Below are positions 1 to 7,582 of a stretch of DNA of 64,000 nt, piece by piece. Position 1 is the stretch's first letter. Each line of letters opens with the position of its first letter. The stretch spans positions 1-64,000 of the forward strand of contig CAJFOJ010000019.1 in assembly GCA_904396495.1 (NCBI GenBank), written 5' to 3'. The stretch is from an uncultured Oscillospiraceae bacterium. Lineage in GTDB: Bacteria > Bacillota > Clostridia > Oscillospirales > Ruminococcaceae. The notes under the pieces were generated by a model that saw only the letters and a list, made by a program, of their open reading frames with translations, searched no databases and was not told where the DNA came from. The translations under genes and the position numbers were made by a program.

Positions 1-55
1 GCTAGGAGATAGCTATTAGCCGCGAGGATGTGCAGATGTCCTTGCGGCTGTTGGT

Positions 56-928
56 TTGTGCAGAATTAGATATACTATATGCATGGGATTTGGATGCAAC
101 GCGGCGGGCGTTGTGGGGGCGAGGATCATCGATTCCCCCAGAGAGCGGCTTATTGCCATCCTCACCAACAATTTTGTTCCCTGTAACGGCCGTTTCCCAA
201 CCTTGATTACCTTAATTTCTATTTTCTTTGTCGGCACGGCTGCCACCATCGGGACGTCAGTCCTCTCCACTTTGTTCCTGGTGGGCGTCATCGTTTTAGG
301 GGTGTTAATGACCTTCCTTTTATCCCGCATCCTATCGAAGACTATTTTAAAGGGAATTCCCTCCTCCTTTACCTTGGAGCTTCCGCCCTACCGGAAGCCA
401 CAAATCGGCAAAGTCATTGTCCGCTCCATTTTTGATCGAACTTTGTTTGTGTTGGGCCGGGCGGTTATGGTAGCAGCACCGGCAGGAATGGTCATCTGGC
501 TTATGGCGAACATTTCGGTGGGAGGAGAGACAATATTGGCCCTCTGTACCGATTTTCTCGATCCCTTTGCCTCCTTGTTTGGGTTGGACGGAACCATTTT
601 GATGGCGTTTATCCTGGGGTTTCCCGCAAATGAGATTGTCCTTCCCATCATCATTATGTCGTATATGGCTAACGGTACCCTTATTGAACTGGACCAGCTC
701 TCTGAGCTCCACACCCTTCTTGTCGATAACGGCTGGACTGTAATAACAGCAATTTGCACCATGCTGTTTTCCCTGATGCACTGGCCCTGTTCCACCACCT
801 GCCTTACCATCCACAAAGAGACTGGTAGCTGGAAATGGACGGGGGTTTCCATTTTGGTGCCTACGGTGACAGGCCTCATTATTTGCTTCGTCGTCGCCAC
901 TGTGGGGCGGATTTTCGGGATTGCTTGA
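56..928 (+). CDS. feoB: Ferrous iron transport protein B, C-terminal membrane part (5' end broken or cut)
   Basis: This encodes the C-terminal gated-pore half of a FeoB-type GTP-driven ferrous iron permease in the cytoplasmic membrane. The family motif CMGFGCNAAG is seen from about base 80, followed by the conserved stretch around SPRERLIAIL and VPCNGRFPT, several hydrophobic helices, GFPANEIVLPI, and the C-terminal HWPCSTTC...HKETGSWKW block. The GTPase domain and first helices should lie to the left of the window. Reading back in frame there is a TAG stop at 17-19, and the residues between it and the CMGFGCN motif do not look like FeoB in any frame. The gene is therefore frameshifted, truncated, or disturbed by a contig edge. 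The listed start (a TTG) is only where the open frame begins and is not a likely true start. Confidence 0.75.
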   Translation: MCRIRYTICMGFGCNAAGVVGARIIDSPRERLIAILTNNFVPCNGRFPTLITLISIFFVGTAATIGTSVLSTLFLVGVIVLGVLMTFLLSRILSKTILKGIPSSFTLELPPYRKPQIGKVIVRSIFDRTLFVLGRAVMVAAPAGMVIWLMANISVGGETILALCTDFLDPFASLFGLDGTILMAFILGFPANEIVLPIIIMSYMANGTLIELDQLSELHTLLVDNGWTVITAICTMLFSLMHWPCSTTCLTIHKETGSWKWTGVSILVPTVTGLIICFVVATVGRIFGIA

Positions 929-964
929 ATCTTCGCTATGTTTGGGCATAACAAGTAAGTTGAA

Positions 965-1000
965 AAAACACCGTCACCAGCGCGATGGTGACGGTGTTTT
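965..1000. terminator. Bidirectional intrinsic terminator after feoB and the MscS gene
   Basis: A perfect 14-bp stem (965-978 with 987-1000, GTCACC/GGTGAC core) with an 8-nt loop has A residues on its left arm and T residues on its right arm, so it can act in both directions. It sits between the convergent feoB and mscS-like genes. Confidence 0.85.
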
Positions 1001-1049
1001 GACTTGTTGTGGTTTCACTGATTGGAGTTGGATGTTTCTGCACAAGACT

Positions 1050-2132
1050 CTATTTTTTCCCACAGAGGAGGGTTTGGGTAGGAAAGGCGATCTCTACGCC
1101 GATTGACTCCAAATACCCTAAGATTTGAAGGTTGATGTCTTCTTTTACCTTCATATAATCCCCCCAGGAGGTTTTTGTGGAGAAAAAATAGATTTGTAGG
1201 TTTAAGCTGTAAGCCCCAAATTCGTCGAAGGTGACGACGATGACATCCGGGTCGACGTCGGGGTGGTTTTGCAGCAGGGAACGAATTCCCTCAGTTGCTT
1301 TCTTTAGCTTTTCCGTGGGCGTGCCGTAAGTGACACCTAAGTGAAAAGAAACCCGGCGTTTTTTCATCCGAGACCAATTGATGATCTGGGCATTGGCAAG
1401 GGTTGAGTTGGGGACGATGACCTCTGCGTCTTTAAAGGTGCGAATTCGGGTGCTGCGCAGGGTGATATCGGTGACAACGCCCTCTAAATCAGGGGTTTCA
1501 ATCCAGTCGTCGACAGCGAAGGGTTTGTCGGCGATGATAACCAATCCCCCGAATAAATTGCTGGCTGAATCCTTGGCTGCGAGCGCCACAGTGAGCCCAC
1601 CGATGCCCAACCCAGTGATGAGACCCGATATGTTGTAGCCGATTTCTGCAATGACGATGACAGCGGCAATGATAACCAACACCACCCGGACAATTTTAGA
1701 GAAAAAGACTACTAGGGTTTTATCCACATCCTTTTCGCCGCCCTGAATAGCTTCCACAATGGGAGGGGCAGCGTTCATCAGTCCCCAGGTGACGGCACAG
1801 ATCACGCAGATTTTTAGAAATTTTGTCAGGAAAACGAGAAAACCCCCCGCTTCCAACCTCAGACCTGCAGCATATACAAATGCCACAATTCCCAAATAGA
1901 CTGCCAGAACCGTCATTAAGAATACAGCAGGGCGCTCAAAACTGTCGGTGATTGCGGATGCCGCCCGAAACCGTCCAGTGATCTTTTTAATGATAAAGAG
2001 GACAAGATGCACAAGCTTGCGACGGAAAATCAAGACAATCGGTAAAACTGCCATCCCTACGACGGCGGGAATAAGAAAATCGGTTAAATTTTGAATGATT
2101 TGAAAAATGGCTTCCCAAAATTGTCCCAACAT
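1050..2132 (-). CDS. MscS family small-conductance mechanosensitive channel
   Basis: This is a membrane channel that opens under membrane tension and releases solutes during osmotic downshock. The 360-residue protein has three or four N-terminal membrane helices, then the pore-lining helix with the signature GIGGLTVALAAKDS. The MscS beta domain follows (ADKPFAVDDWIE, VPNSTLANAQIINWSR), then a C-terminal alpha/beta domain. The length is typical of medium-size MscS homologues. I start at the ATG at 2132, because it is preceded by AAAGGA at good spacing; a TTG two codons upstream (2138) is less likely. The gene is alone on this strand and converges on feoB with a shared terminator. Confidence 0.9.
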   Translation of the reverse strand: MLGQFWEAIFQIIQNLTDFLIPAVVGMAVLPIVLIFRRKLVHLVLFIIKKITGRFRAASAITDSFERPAVFLMTVLAVYLGIVAFVYAAGLRLEAGGFLVFLTKFLKICVICAVTWGLMNAAPPIVEAIQGGEKDVDKTLVVFFSKIVRVVLVIIAAVIVIAEIGYNISGLITGLGIGGLTVALAAKDSASNLFGGLVIIADKPFAVDDWIETPDLEGVVTDITLRSTRIRTFKDAEVIVPNSTLANAQIINWSRMKKRRVSFHLGVTYGTPTEKLKKATEGIRSLLQNHPDVDPDVIVVTFDEFGAYSLNLQIYFFSTKTSWGDYMKVKEDINLQILGYLESIGVEIAFPTQTLLCGKK

Positions 2133-2309
2133 GAGCAATCCTTTCTATGTTGTGAAACTGTTTTTATGTGAAGGAACGGAAAATCACAGATATCAAACAA
2201 ATTATACCATTGCTTTTTTGGAATTTCAATCTCCAAAAGGGAGATACTACTCTTGCAAGCCTTTTGGTTTGCGGGATTCAACTGTCTTCCAATGAAAGGA
2301 GCGCTTCAG

Positions 2310-2471
2310 ATGGAGAAAAAAACACCTGAGAAAAAAAGCGTCCTGAAACAAAGTAGTGTCTTAAACTCTATTATACACCCCAGACCCAGCAAGGAAGACC
2401 CTTTTGGCATGTATACCGGTCTGCCGGTTGAGTATGGGGAAATTCCCGTGCAGGATGCCGACGATCTGTAG
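2310..2471 (+). CDS. Small conserved-looking acidic-tailed protein, 53 residues, function unknown
   Basis: The start ATG follows AAAGGA by nine bases and the gene ends just before a strong terminator, so it looks like a genuine small gene. The N-terminal third is rich in lysine (KKTPEKKS) and the end reads DPFGMYTGLP...PVQDADDL, a tail I recall from short uncharacterised clostridial proteins. There is no signal peptide or membrane segment. A longer in-frame reading from 2253 lacks a ribosome-binding site and is rejected. Function unknown. Confidence 0.7.
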   Translation: MEKKTPEKKSVLKQSSVLNSIIHPRPSKEDPFGMYTGLPVEYGEIPVQDADDL

Positions 2472-2482
2472 AGCCCTTATAC

Positions 2483-2519
2483 GAAAGCCCCCAACGCGTC
2501 CGACGCGTTGGGGGCTTTC
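2483..2519. terminator. Strong intrinsic terminator
   Basis: An 18-bp GC-rich inverted repeat (2483-2500 with 2502-2519; core GCCCCCAACGCG) lies immediately after the 53-residue gene and before the end of the convergent NUDIX gene. It could serve both. Confidence 0.85.
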
Positions 2520-2524
2520 CTCCG

Positions 2525-2938
2525 TTAATAAAAATCTTTGATAATGGGTTTTGCTTTGTTGACCAGTTGCTTGTCGTTATCGTAGTTCAAAAAAGAGTGG
2601 GAAAGGTTGATTTCGACCCATTTGATCTGGGCAATTTCCCCTTGTCGGGGAATATAGTCGAAATTTTTCGCTCTCCCTAAAAAATAGATGACATCCTTTT
2701 TTACGTCCCGTTTGGGAGAGAAGGTGACTACTTCCCGGAAAGAGGGATCTAACTCCACGTCGATATGGGTTTCTTCCTTGACCTCTCGCAAAGCAGTTTG
2801 TTGCTCCGTTTCACCCAATTCCATATGCCCCTTGGGAAAAGACCAGTTACCTCCCGCGGAATGTTTAATCAGCAGGAGCTCGGTATTCCCGTGGTACTTT
2901 CTGAATACGATGGCACCACATGATTTTTCATATGACAT
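2525..2938 (-). CDS. NUDIX hydrolase, probable asymmetrical Ap4A hydrolase type
   Basis: This is a 137-residue single-domain NUDIX enzyme that should hydrolyse a nucleoside diphosphate linked to another group, using divalent metal in the cytoplasm. The box begins at Gly37 (GHMELGE) and runs through REVKEETHI, with the metal-binding Glu residues of REVKEE present. The glycine normally found near the end of the box is His58 here. The start SYEKSCGAIVFR and the motif NWSFPKGHMELGE resemble bis(5'-nucleosyl)-tetraphosphatases. The substrate is inferred from family resemblance only. It stands alone on the minus strand. Confidence 0.85.
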   Translation of the reverse strand: MSYEKSCGAIVFRKYHGNTELLLIKHSAGGNWSFPKGHMELGETEQQTALREVKEETHIDVELDPSFREVVTFSPKRDVKKDVIYFLGRAKNFDYIPRQGEIAQIKWVEINLSHSFLNYDNDKQLVNKAKPIIKDFY

Positions 2939-3137
2939 TCCATTATTCCTTTCATCCCGTAATAACTACTGTTATTTTATCACAGACCGAAGTAAAAATC
3001 AAAAATTTAATAGTAAATTCACAAAAGGAAAAATTGTCTTTTGGTATGGTAGCCGGGTGTTCGAATTTTTAAAGGGCAGTGTAGTAAGAAGTTCCGGATA
3101 ATAAGAGGACACTGCAGTGATGTAATGATAAAAACCG

Positions 3138-3734
3138 TTAATCGCCTGTATACAGGGGATAACGATATTTGTCCTCCTCTGTGATGGGCCTTAACACTCT
3201 GCAGGGAACGCCGACGGCAACCACGTTGCCGGGGATGGATTTTGTGACGACGCTTCCCGCTCCAATCACTGCATTGTCGCCGATAGTCACACCTGCGAGA
3301 ATGGTAGAACCCGCGCCAATCCAAACGTTATTGCCCACGGTAATTGGTTTTGCAATCTCCATCCCCGCTTTGCGCTGCTCTGGGTCGATAGCGTGCTCAG
3401 CAGTTGTAAAACAACAGTTTGGTGCGATAAATACATTGTTTCCAAAGGTGACCTTTGCGCCGTCTGTAATAATGAGGTTGTGATTGGAATAGAAATAATC
3501 GCCCACAGAAATATTATAGCCGTAATCGCACCAAAAGGGCGGGGTAAAAATGACGTTTTCCCCCATTGTACCCAATATTTCGGTGAGTAATTTTTGCTGG
3601 CTTTCCCGGTCATTGGGGCTTAACTGGTTATACTGGTAGCATTTCTCTTTGCATTTGCTGATTTGAGCTTCAAAAGCGGGGTTATAGCACCCTTGGAACA
3701 GACAATTGATAGGGACTATCGGTTTTTCATTCAT
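3138..3734 (-). CDS. Maltose/galactoside O-acetyltransferase family enzyme (LbH hexapeptide repeats)
   Basis: A cytoplasmic acetyl-CoA-dependent sugar O-acetyltransferase of the LacA/Maa type. The 198-residue protein has the N-terminal Mac region (PEKxx-like start then CKEKCYQYNQLSP) and a left-handed beta-helix built from hexapeptide repeats. The family motif around WIGAGSTILAGVTIGDNAVI is present, as is a C-terminal GVPCRVLRPI segment. The conserved FTTAEHAID segment carries the expected catalytic histidine. The ATG at 3734 follows GGGAGCG. A longer frame to 3818 lacks a ribosome-binding site and runs through the promoter. The natural acceptor sugar cannot be told from sequence. Confidence 0.85.
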   Translation of the reverse strand: MNEKPIVPINCLFQGCYNPAFEAQISKCKEKCYQYNQLSPNDRESQQKLLTEILGTMGENVIFTPPFWCDYGYNISVGDYFYSNHNLIITDGAKVTFGNNVFIAPNCCFTTAEHAIDPEQRKAGMEIAKPITVGNNVWIGAGSTILAGVTIGDNAVIGAGSVVTKSIPGNVVAVGVPCRVLRPITEEDKYRYPLYTGD

Positions 3735-3762
3735 TTTAATCGCTCCCAATCGATTTTTCTTT

Positions 3763-3791
3763 AGTATAGTACAGTCCTTTCTGCAAATCAA
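3763..3791 (-). promoter_or_regulatory. Sigma-A promoter of the acetyltransferase gene
   Basis: On the minus strand, TTGATT (3791-3786) and TATACT (3768-3763) are separated by 17 bases, about 30 bases upstream of the start codon. The rest of the 327-base interval 3735-4061 is AT-rich. I see no convincing plus-strand promoter in it for the next gene. Confidence 0.6.
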
Positions 3792-4061
3792 GCCGGTATC
3801 AAAAAAGTAGTCTTTCAATATTTATTAGTTTTTAAGATGCAGCACATAAATTATTTATGAAGTGGGGTTATAATAACTACAAACAAGGATAGAGGAGATA
3901 AATTCCCCACCGTTTTGGCAGTATTTACTAAGGTTTCGAGCTTTTTTTACAGTTTATACACTAATTGGAGGGGAAAATAGGGTAGAATATGTTCACCACA
4001 AGTATGGATGGGTAAAAAGATAGGAATGAAGCCTCTTTTTCCCATAAAAGGCGGGTTTTCG

Positions 4062-4934
4062 TTGTTTGGTTATATCAAGCCCTTTAAACCAGAACTGAAA
4101 ATCAAGGAATTTGATACTTATCAGGCTGTGTACTGCGGGTTATGCCATCAGTTGGGGACGGCGTTTGGACCGTTCGCAAAAATGACCCTCAGTTACGATT
4201 TTACCTTTGTGGCCATTTTGTCTATGGCGCTGCGAGAAAAATTTTGCGGTTTTCAGAAGACCCGTTGTATGGCCAATCCTCTCAAAAAAAAGGCCTGTGC
4301 TGTTCCCGGCGAAGACATGGAATTTGTCAGCAGTTGCGCTATGGTGATGTTGTATTACAAGGTGAAAGACAACATCTACGACAGTGGGTTTTTAAAGAAA
4401 ATTGGATGTTATCTTTTGCTTCCTTTCGCTTCTTCCGCCAGGAAAAAGGCGCTTAGCCGTTATCCGCAGTTGGATGATGTTTTTGGCGGTATGATGAAGG
4501 ATCAATTTGCATTAGAGCAGAAAAAGACCGTCAGTGTGGATGCAGCGGCGGAACCTACCGCCAAAGCTTTGCAGGCGGTATTTTCCATGTTAGGGGATGG
4601 AGAGAATGAAAAACGGGTCTTATCCAGGTTTGGCTACCTGCTTGGACGCTGGGTCTATCTTTTAGACGCGCTGGACGATCTGGAAGATGACGCAAAGACG
4701 GGTTCTTATAATCCATTCCTTCTGAAGTTTTCCGTCGGTTCCCTGAGTGAGAAGATGAAAAAAGAGATTCTCGATTACGGAAAGGGAACGCTTAATATCA
4801 CCGTTGCCGAACTGGGGACTACCTATGAGCTTTTGGAGCTTAACCGGTATAAAACGATTTTAGACAATATTATTTATCTGGGTTTAAAGTCTTCGGCGGA
4901 CAGCGTTCTTTCTGGAACAAAAGATAAAAAGTAA
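4062..4934 (+). CDS. DUF5685 family protein
   Basis: I recognise this as a DUF5685-type protein of unknown function. It opens with LFGYIKPFKPELK, has the cysteine motif YCGLCHQLG at about residues 25-33, several further cysteines, and a C-terminal stretch LLDALDDLEDD followed by GSYNPF. The acidic DDxxDD run followed by a basic/Gly/Asn segment is reminiscent of all-helical isoprenoid-synthase folds, but that is only a resemblance. I choose the TTG at 4062, preceded by GGCGGG, because the protein family normally starts at this point; an ATG at 4008 would add 18 unconserved residues without a good ribosome-binding site. A DnaJ-domain gene and a membrane protein gene follow on the same strand. 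Confidence 0.75.
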   Translation: MFGYIKPFKPELKIKEFDTYQAVYCGLCHQLGTAFGPFAKMTLSYDFTFVAILSMALREKFCGFQKTRCMANPLKKKACAVPGEDMEFVSSCAMVMLYYKVKDNIYDSGFLKKIGCYLLLPFASSARKKALSRYPQLDDVFGGMMKDQFALEQKKTVSVDAAAEPTAKALQAVFSMLGDGENEKRVLSRFGYLLGRWVYLLDALDDLEDDAKTGSYNPFLLKFSVGSLSEKMKKEILDYGKGTLNITVAELGTTYELLELNRYKTILDNIIYLGLKSSADSVLSGTKDKK

Positions 4935-5079
4935 ATGGCGAAAATTATTGAGGTTCTCTGCTTTTTGCGGCAGATGTGGAGAAATATTTCATTTTGCCTT
5001 TTCTTTTATTATAAAAATATATTAGAGTGAGTTATAGTTTTTATTAGAACTGGCCCGGGGCCAGTGATTGGAGGTCAAC

Positions 5080-5742
5080 ATGTCCGCAGGAGATCCGTAC
5101 AAAATTCTGGGGATTCCAAACACCGCAACTGAAGAAGAAGTAAAAGCAGCCTACAGGGAATTGGCAAAAAAATATCATCCTGACAACTATGCCGATAGCC
5201 CCCTTGCCGACCTTGCAAATGAGAAGATGCAGGAAATCAATGAGGCGTATGATACCATCATCGCCAATTTGCGGGCCAACAAGGGCGGAGCGAGTACTGG
5301 ACAGGCGAACAATGGATATGGCGGGTACAATGCTGGACAGCAGGGGTACCAGTCGTCCCACTTGTCAGATATTCGCCGCTTGATTCAGCAGAATCGTCTG
5401 GTTGAAGCGGAAGAACTGTTAGACGGCATCCCGACCGGCTCTCGGGACGGAGAGTGGTATTTCTTAAAGGGGAGTGTCTATTTCCAGCGGGGCTGGCTAG
5501 ACGACGCCATGAACCATTTTTCCACTGCCTGCCGTTTAAGCCCCAACAATCCTGAGTACCGCGCCGCCATGAACAGGATGATGTGGCAGCGACAGGGTAA
5601 TATGGGCTCGCCAAACGGGCCTTACCGCACCGGAAATATGCCCAATGGGGGTGGATGCTCCGCATGCGATATGTGTTCTGGTTTGATTTGCGCAGATTGC
5701 TGCTGTGAATGCTTCGGTGGGGATATGATTCCCTGCTGTTAA
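5080..5742 (+). CDS. DnaJ-domain protein with TPR-like region and cysteine-rich tail
   Basis: The protein has 220 residues. Residues 5-65 form a J domain with the HPD motif at 33-35, so it should stimulate an Hsp70 ATPase. A Gly/Asn/Gln-rich linker follows (about 70-95). Next comes a helical repeat region that looks like one or two TPR motifs (AEELLDGIP..., WYFLKGSVYFQRGWLDDAMNH). The last 30 residues contain ten cysteines, including CCCEC and a terminal CC, suggesting metal binding or a redox role. It is not a canonical DnaJ, as it lacks the CxxCxGxG zinc domain. The ATG at 5080 follows GGAGG. It lies downstream of the DUF5685 gene and directly upstream of a membrane protein gene. The client is unknown. 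Confidence 0.85.
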   Translation: MSAGDPYKILGIPNTATEEEVKAAYRELAKKYHPDNYADSPLADLANEKMQEINEAYDTIIANLRANKGGASTGQANNGYGGYNAGQQGYQSSHLSDIRRLIQQNRLVEAEELLDGIPTGSRDGEWYFLKGSVYFQRGWLDDAMNHFSTACRLSPNNPEYRAAMNRMMWQRQGNMGSPNGPYRTGNMPNGGGCSACDMCSGLICADCCCECFGGDMIPCC

Positions 5743-5760
5743 GGAAAGGTCGGTCATCTG

Positions 5761-6303
5761 TTGAAATCGGTAAAAAAGGTTGCTTTGGGCGGAATGATTG
5801 CCGCGTTATGCATTGTATTGATGATGCTGACCGGATTACTTCCAATGGCAGATTTTGCATTGCCGGCTCTTGCAGGCGTGCTACTGATTATACTGGTGGT
5901 GGAGATTAGTCCCAAATGGGCCTTTCTGGTTTATCTGGCGGTAGCGATCCTTTCGCTGCTGTTGGCGCCCAGTAAAGACAGCGCTGTATTTTTTACGGCG
6001 TTTTTGGGGTGGTATCCCATTGCAAAATCCAAACTGGAACACATTAAGAGTCTGGTGTTGGAATGGGTGTGGAAGGTTTTGATCTTCAACGCTTCCATCG
6101 GTGCGGGATTAGCCGCGGTGTTATACCTGTTCCGGTTAAGCGACTATCTTGAAATTTTTCAGGATTCTGCCTGGATGCTGATTTTGGGCTGGCTGTTTTT
6201 AAATGTGGTGTTCGTGATTTACGACATCGCTTTAACCAGGCTTATCACTGCTTATATTAAGTGGTTTAGGCCAAAATACGTCCAAAAAATAATGGGAAAG
6301 TAA
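5761..6303 (+). CDS. Multi-pass membrane protein, ECF-transporter S-component-like, function unknown
   Basis: This 180-residue protein has about five hydrophobic helices and a positively charged N-terminus and C-terminus. The opening VKKVALGGMIAAL is like that of ECF-transporter substrate-binding subunits, but no substrate motif is visible, so the resemblance is weak. The start is a TTG with AAAGG eleven bases upstream. The gene begins 18 bases after the DnaJ-domain gene and ends at a terminator, so the two are probably one transcript. Confidence 0.7.
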   Translation: MKSVKKVALGGMIAALCIVLMMLTGLLPMADFALPALAGVLLIILVVEISPKWAFLVYLAVAILSLLLAPSKDSAVFFTAFLGWYPIAKSKLEHIKSLVLEWVWKVLIFNASIGAGLAAVLYLFRLSDYLEIFQDSAWMLILGWLFLNVVFVIYDIALTRLITAYIKWFRPKYVQKIMGK

Positions 6304-6333
6304 GAGAAACGCACTTGTGCGTTTCTCTTTTTT
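6303..6333 (+). terminator. Intrinsic terminator of the DUF5685-DnaJ-membrane protein cluster
   Basis: A 12-bp perfect stem (6303-6314 with 6317-6328) is followed by five T residues. The left arm begins at the stop codon of the membrane protein gene. Confidence 0.9.
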
Positions 6334-6378
6334 GTTGGAAAGAGTGGCTAGTCGGCATTCATGCGGAGGAGGGCAATA

Positions 6379-7344
6379 ATGAAAAAAGTTTTGGTGATGG
6401 GTGGCAGTTATTTTATCGGCCGTGCTTTGGTGAATCGATTGTTAAAGAAGGGATATAACGTTTTTATCCTCAACCGAGGGAGCCGTCCTGTCTGGGACGG
6501 GAGAATTCAAAACCTTATATGTGACAGGGACGATTCAGAAAAGCTCCAAAGGGTTCTCAGGCCATATCGATTTGACTATGTGGTGGACGTATCGGGCCTC
6601 AACGGACAGCAGGCGAGAAATTTATGTGATGCATTGCCAAGCGATACACTAAAAAGGTTTGTTTTCCTCAGTTCCAGTGCGGTATATGACGTGGAGCATT
6701 TGGCAATCCCCTTCAAGGAAACGGATGCTCTTGCGGAAAACCGGTATTGGACCTTTTATGGAAAGGATAAAATGGATGCAGAATCGGTTTACAGGGAACA
6801 CTTTGCCGATGGCTCAACAAAGCTTATCATTCTCCGTCCGCCGTATGTCTACGGGGAAGGCAACTATGCCCAGCGGGAGAGTTTTGTATTCGACCATCTC
6901 CAGAAAAGGCTGCCCATTCTGCTCCCGACATCTCATTTCAGGTTGCAGTTTATCTATGTCAAGGATTTGGCGGAGATTGTTTGCAGACTGCTGGAGCGCT
7001 CTACCTTGTCTCATCTGGTTTATAATGTTGGGAATCGAGAGGCGGTTTCCTGTATGGATTGGGTGGCATGCTGTGCAAAGGCGGCGGGCTTGCCGGCGGT
7101 GTGTTACTCTTATGATTATTTGCAGGATGGCCGTACTGTGCGGGAATTTTTTCCTTTCTACGATTATGACAATGTGTTGGATGTATCTCGAATTCATGAA
7201 ATATGCCCGAAGGAGACAGATTTTATAAAAGGTCTTGCAAACAGCTATCAATGGTATCTGGAAAACCGCGAAACAATCGTCTTTAAAGAACAGGTTGCCC
7301 GTAACGAGGAGCAGATTCGGAGAAAACTGGGCCTTAATCAATAG
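6379..7344 (+). CDS. NAD-dependent epimerase/dehydratase family protein
   Basis: An extended short-chain dehydrogenase/reductase acting on a nucleotide sugar or similar substrate in the cytoplasm. The 321-residue protein has an N-terminal Rossmann motif (VLVMGGSYFIGRAL) and the catalytic Ser region FLSSSAVYD. The active-site Tyr/Lys pair lies in YGKDK, followed by LRPPYVYGEG, all typical of the family. The start ATG at 6379 is preceded by GGAGGAGGG; an ATG at 6361 has no site. The substrate is not identifiable. It is a single gene between a terminator and the folT promoter. Confidence 0.85.
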   Translation: MKKVLVMGGSYFIGRALVNRLLKKGYNVFILNRGSRPVWDGRIQNLICDRDDSEKLQRVLRPYRFDYVVDVSGLNGQQARNLCDALPSDTLKRFVFLSSSAVYDVEHLAIPFKETDALAENRYWTFYGKDKMDAESVYREHFADGSTKLIILRPPYVYGEGNYAQRESFVFDHLQKRLPILLPTSHFRLQFIYVKDLAEIVCRLLERSTLSHLVYNVGNREAVSCMDWVACCAKAAGLPAVCYSYDYLQDGRTVREFFPFYDYDNVLDVSRIHEICPKETDFIKGLANSYQWYLENRETIVFKEQVARNEEQIRRKLGLNQ

Positions 7345-7374
7345 TGACAATTTAGTGGAAATATAATTTCCCTA

Positions 7375-7403
7375 TTGATTCTTTGGGGATTTACTGGTAT
7401 AAT
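7375..7403 (+). promoter_or_regulatory. Sigma-A promoter of the folT transcript
   Basis: TTGATT (7375-7380) and TATAAT (7398-7403) with a 17-base spacer place the transcript start just before the riboswitch. Confidence 0.8.
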
Positions 7404-7412
7404 AATTTTTAC

Positions 7413-7516
7413 ATGAGCAGAGTAGGCAAACAGGCGTTAAGTGTCCGGCAGACGGGGAGTTGCTGCCGGGACGAAAAGCGGTATCGCTTGCGGTCTGGTT
7501 GTCGCATCCCGCTGTT
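7413..7516 (+). promoter_or_regulatory. Tetrahydrofolate (THF) riboswitch
   Basis: The leader contains the conserved blocks of the THF riboswitch class in order: AGAGTAG, GGCGTTAAGTG, GGGGAGTTGC, GGGACGAAAAG and a closing CCCGCTGT. It lies directly between a good promoter and a FolT-type folate transporter gene, which is the classic setting. Binding of reduced folate should lower folT translation through the hairpin described at 7532-7581. The identification is from memory of the consensus; a covariance search with the Rfam THF model would settle it. Confidence 0.85.
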
Positions 7517-7531
7517 ACAATCTAAAATGAG

Positions 7532-7581
7532 GCAGATACCTCTTTGCGATGTGCAGCAAATTTATGATAGGAGGTATCTGC
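7532..7581 (+). promoter_or_regulatory. Ribosome-binding-site sequestering hairpin of folT (riboswitch expression platform)
   Basis: GCAGATACCTC at 7532-7542 is perfectly complementary over 11 bases to GAGGTATCTGC at 7571-7581, which contains most of the AGGAGG Shine-Dalgarno sequence (7569-7574). The ATG is at 7583. The pairing would hide the ribosome-binding site, so control is probably at translation initiation. No poly-T terminator is seen in the leader. Confidence 0.8.
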
Positions 7582-7582
7582 T

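Noticed and set aside
347-954. Two overlapping minus-strand frames of about 190-200 codons opposite feoB
   Set aside because: Shadow frames of the FeoB region with no start signals or family-like sequence.
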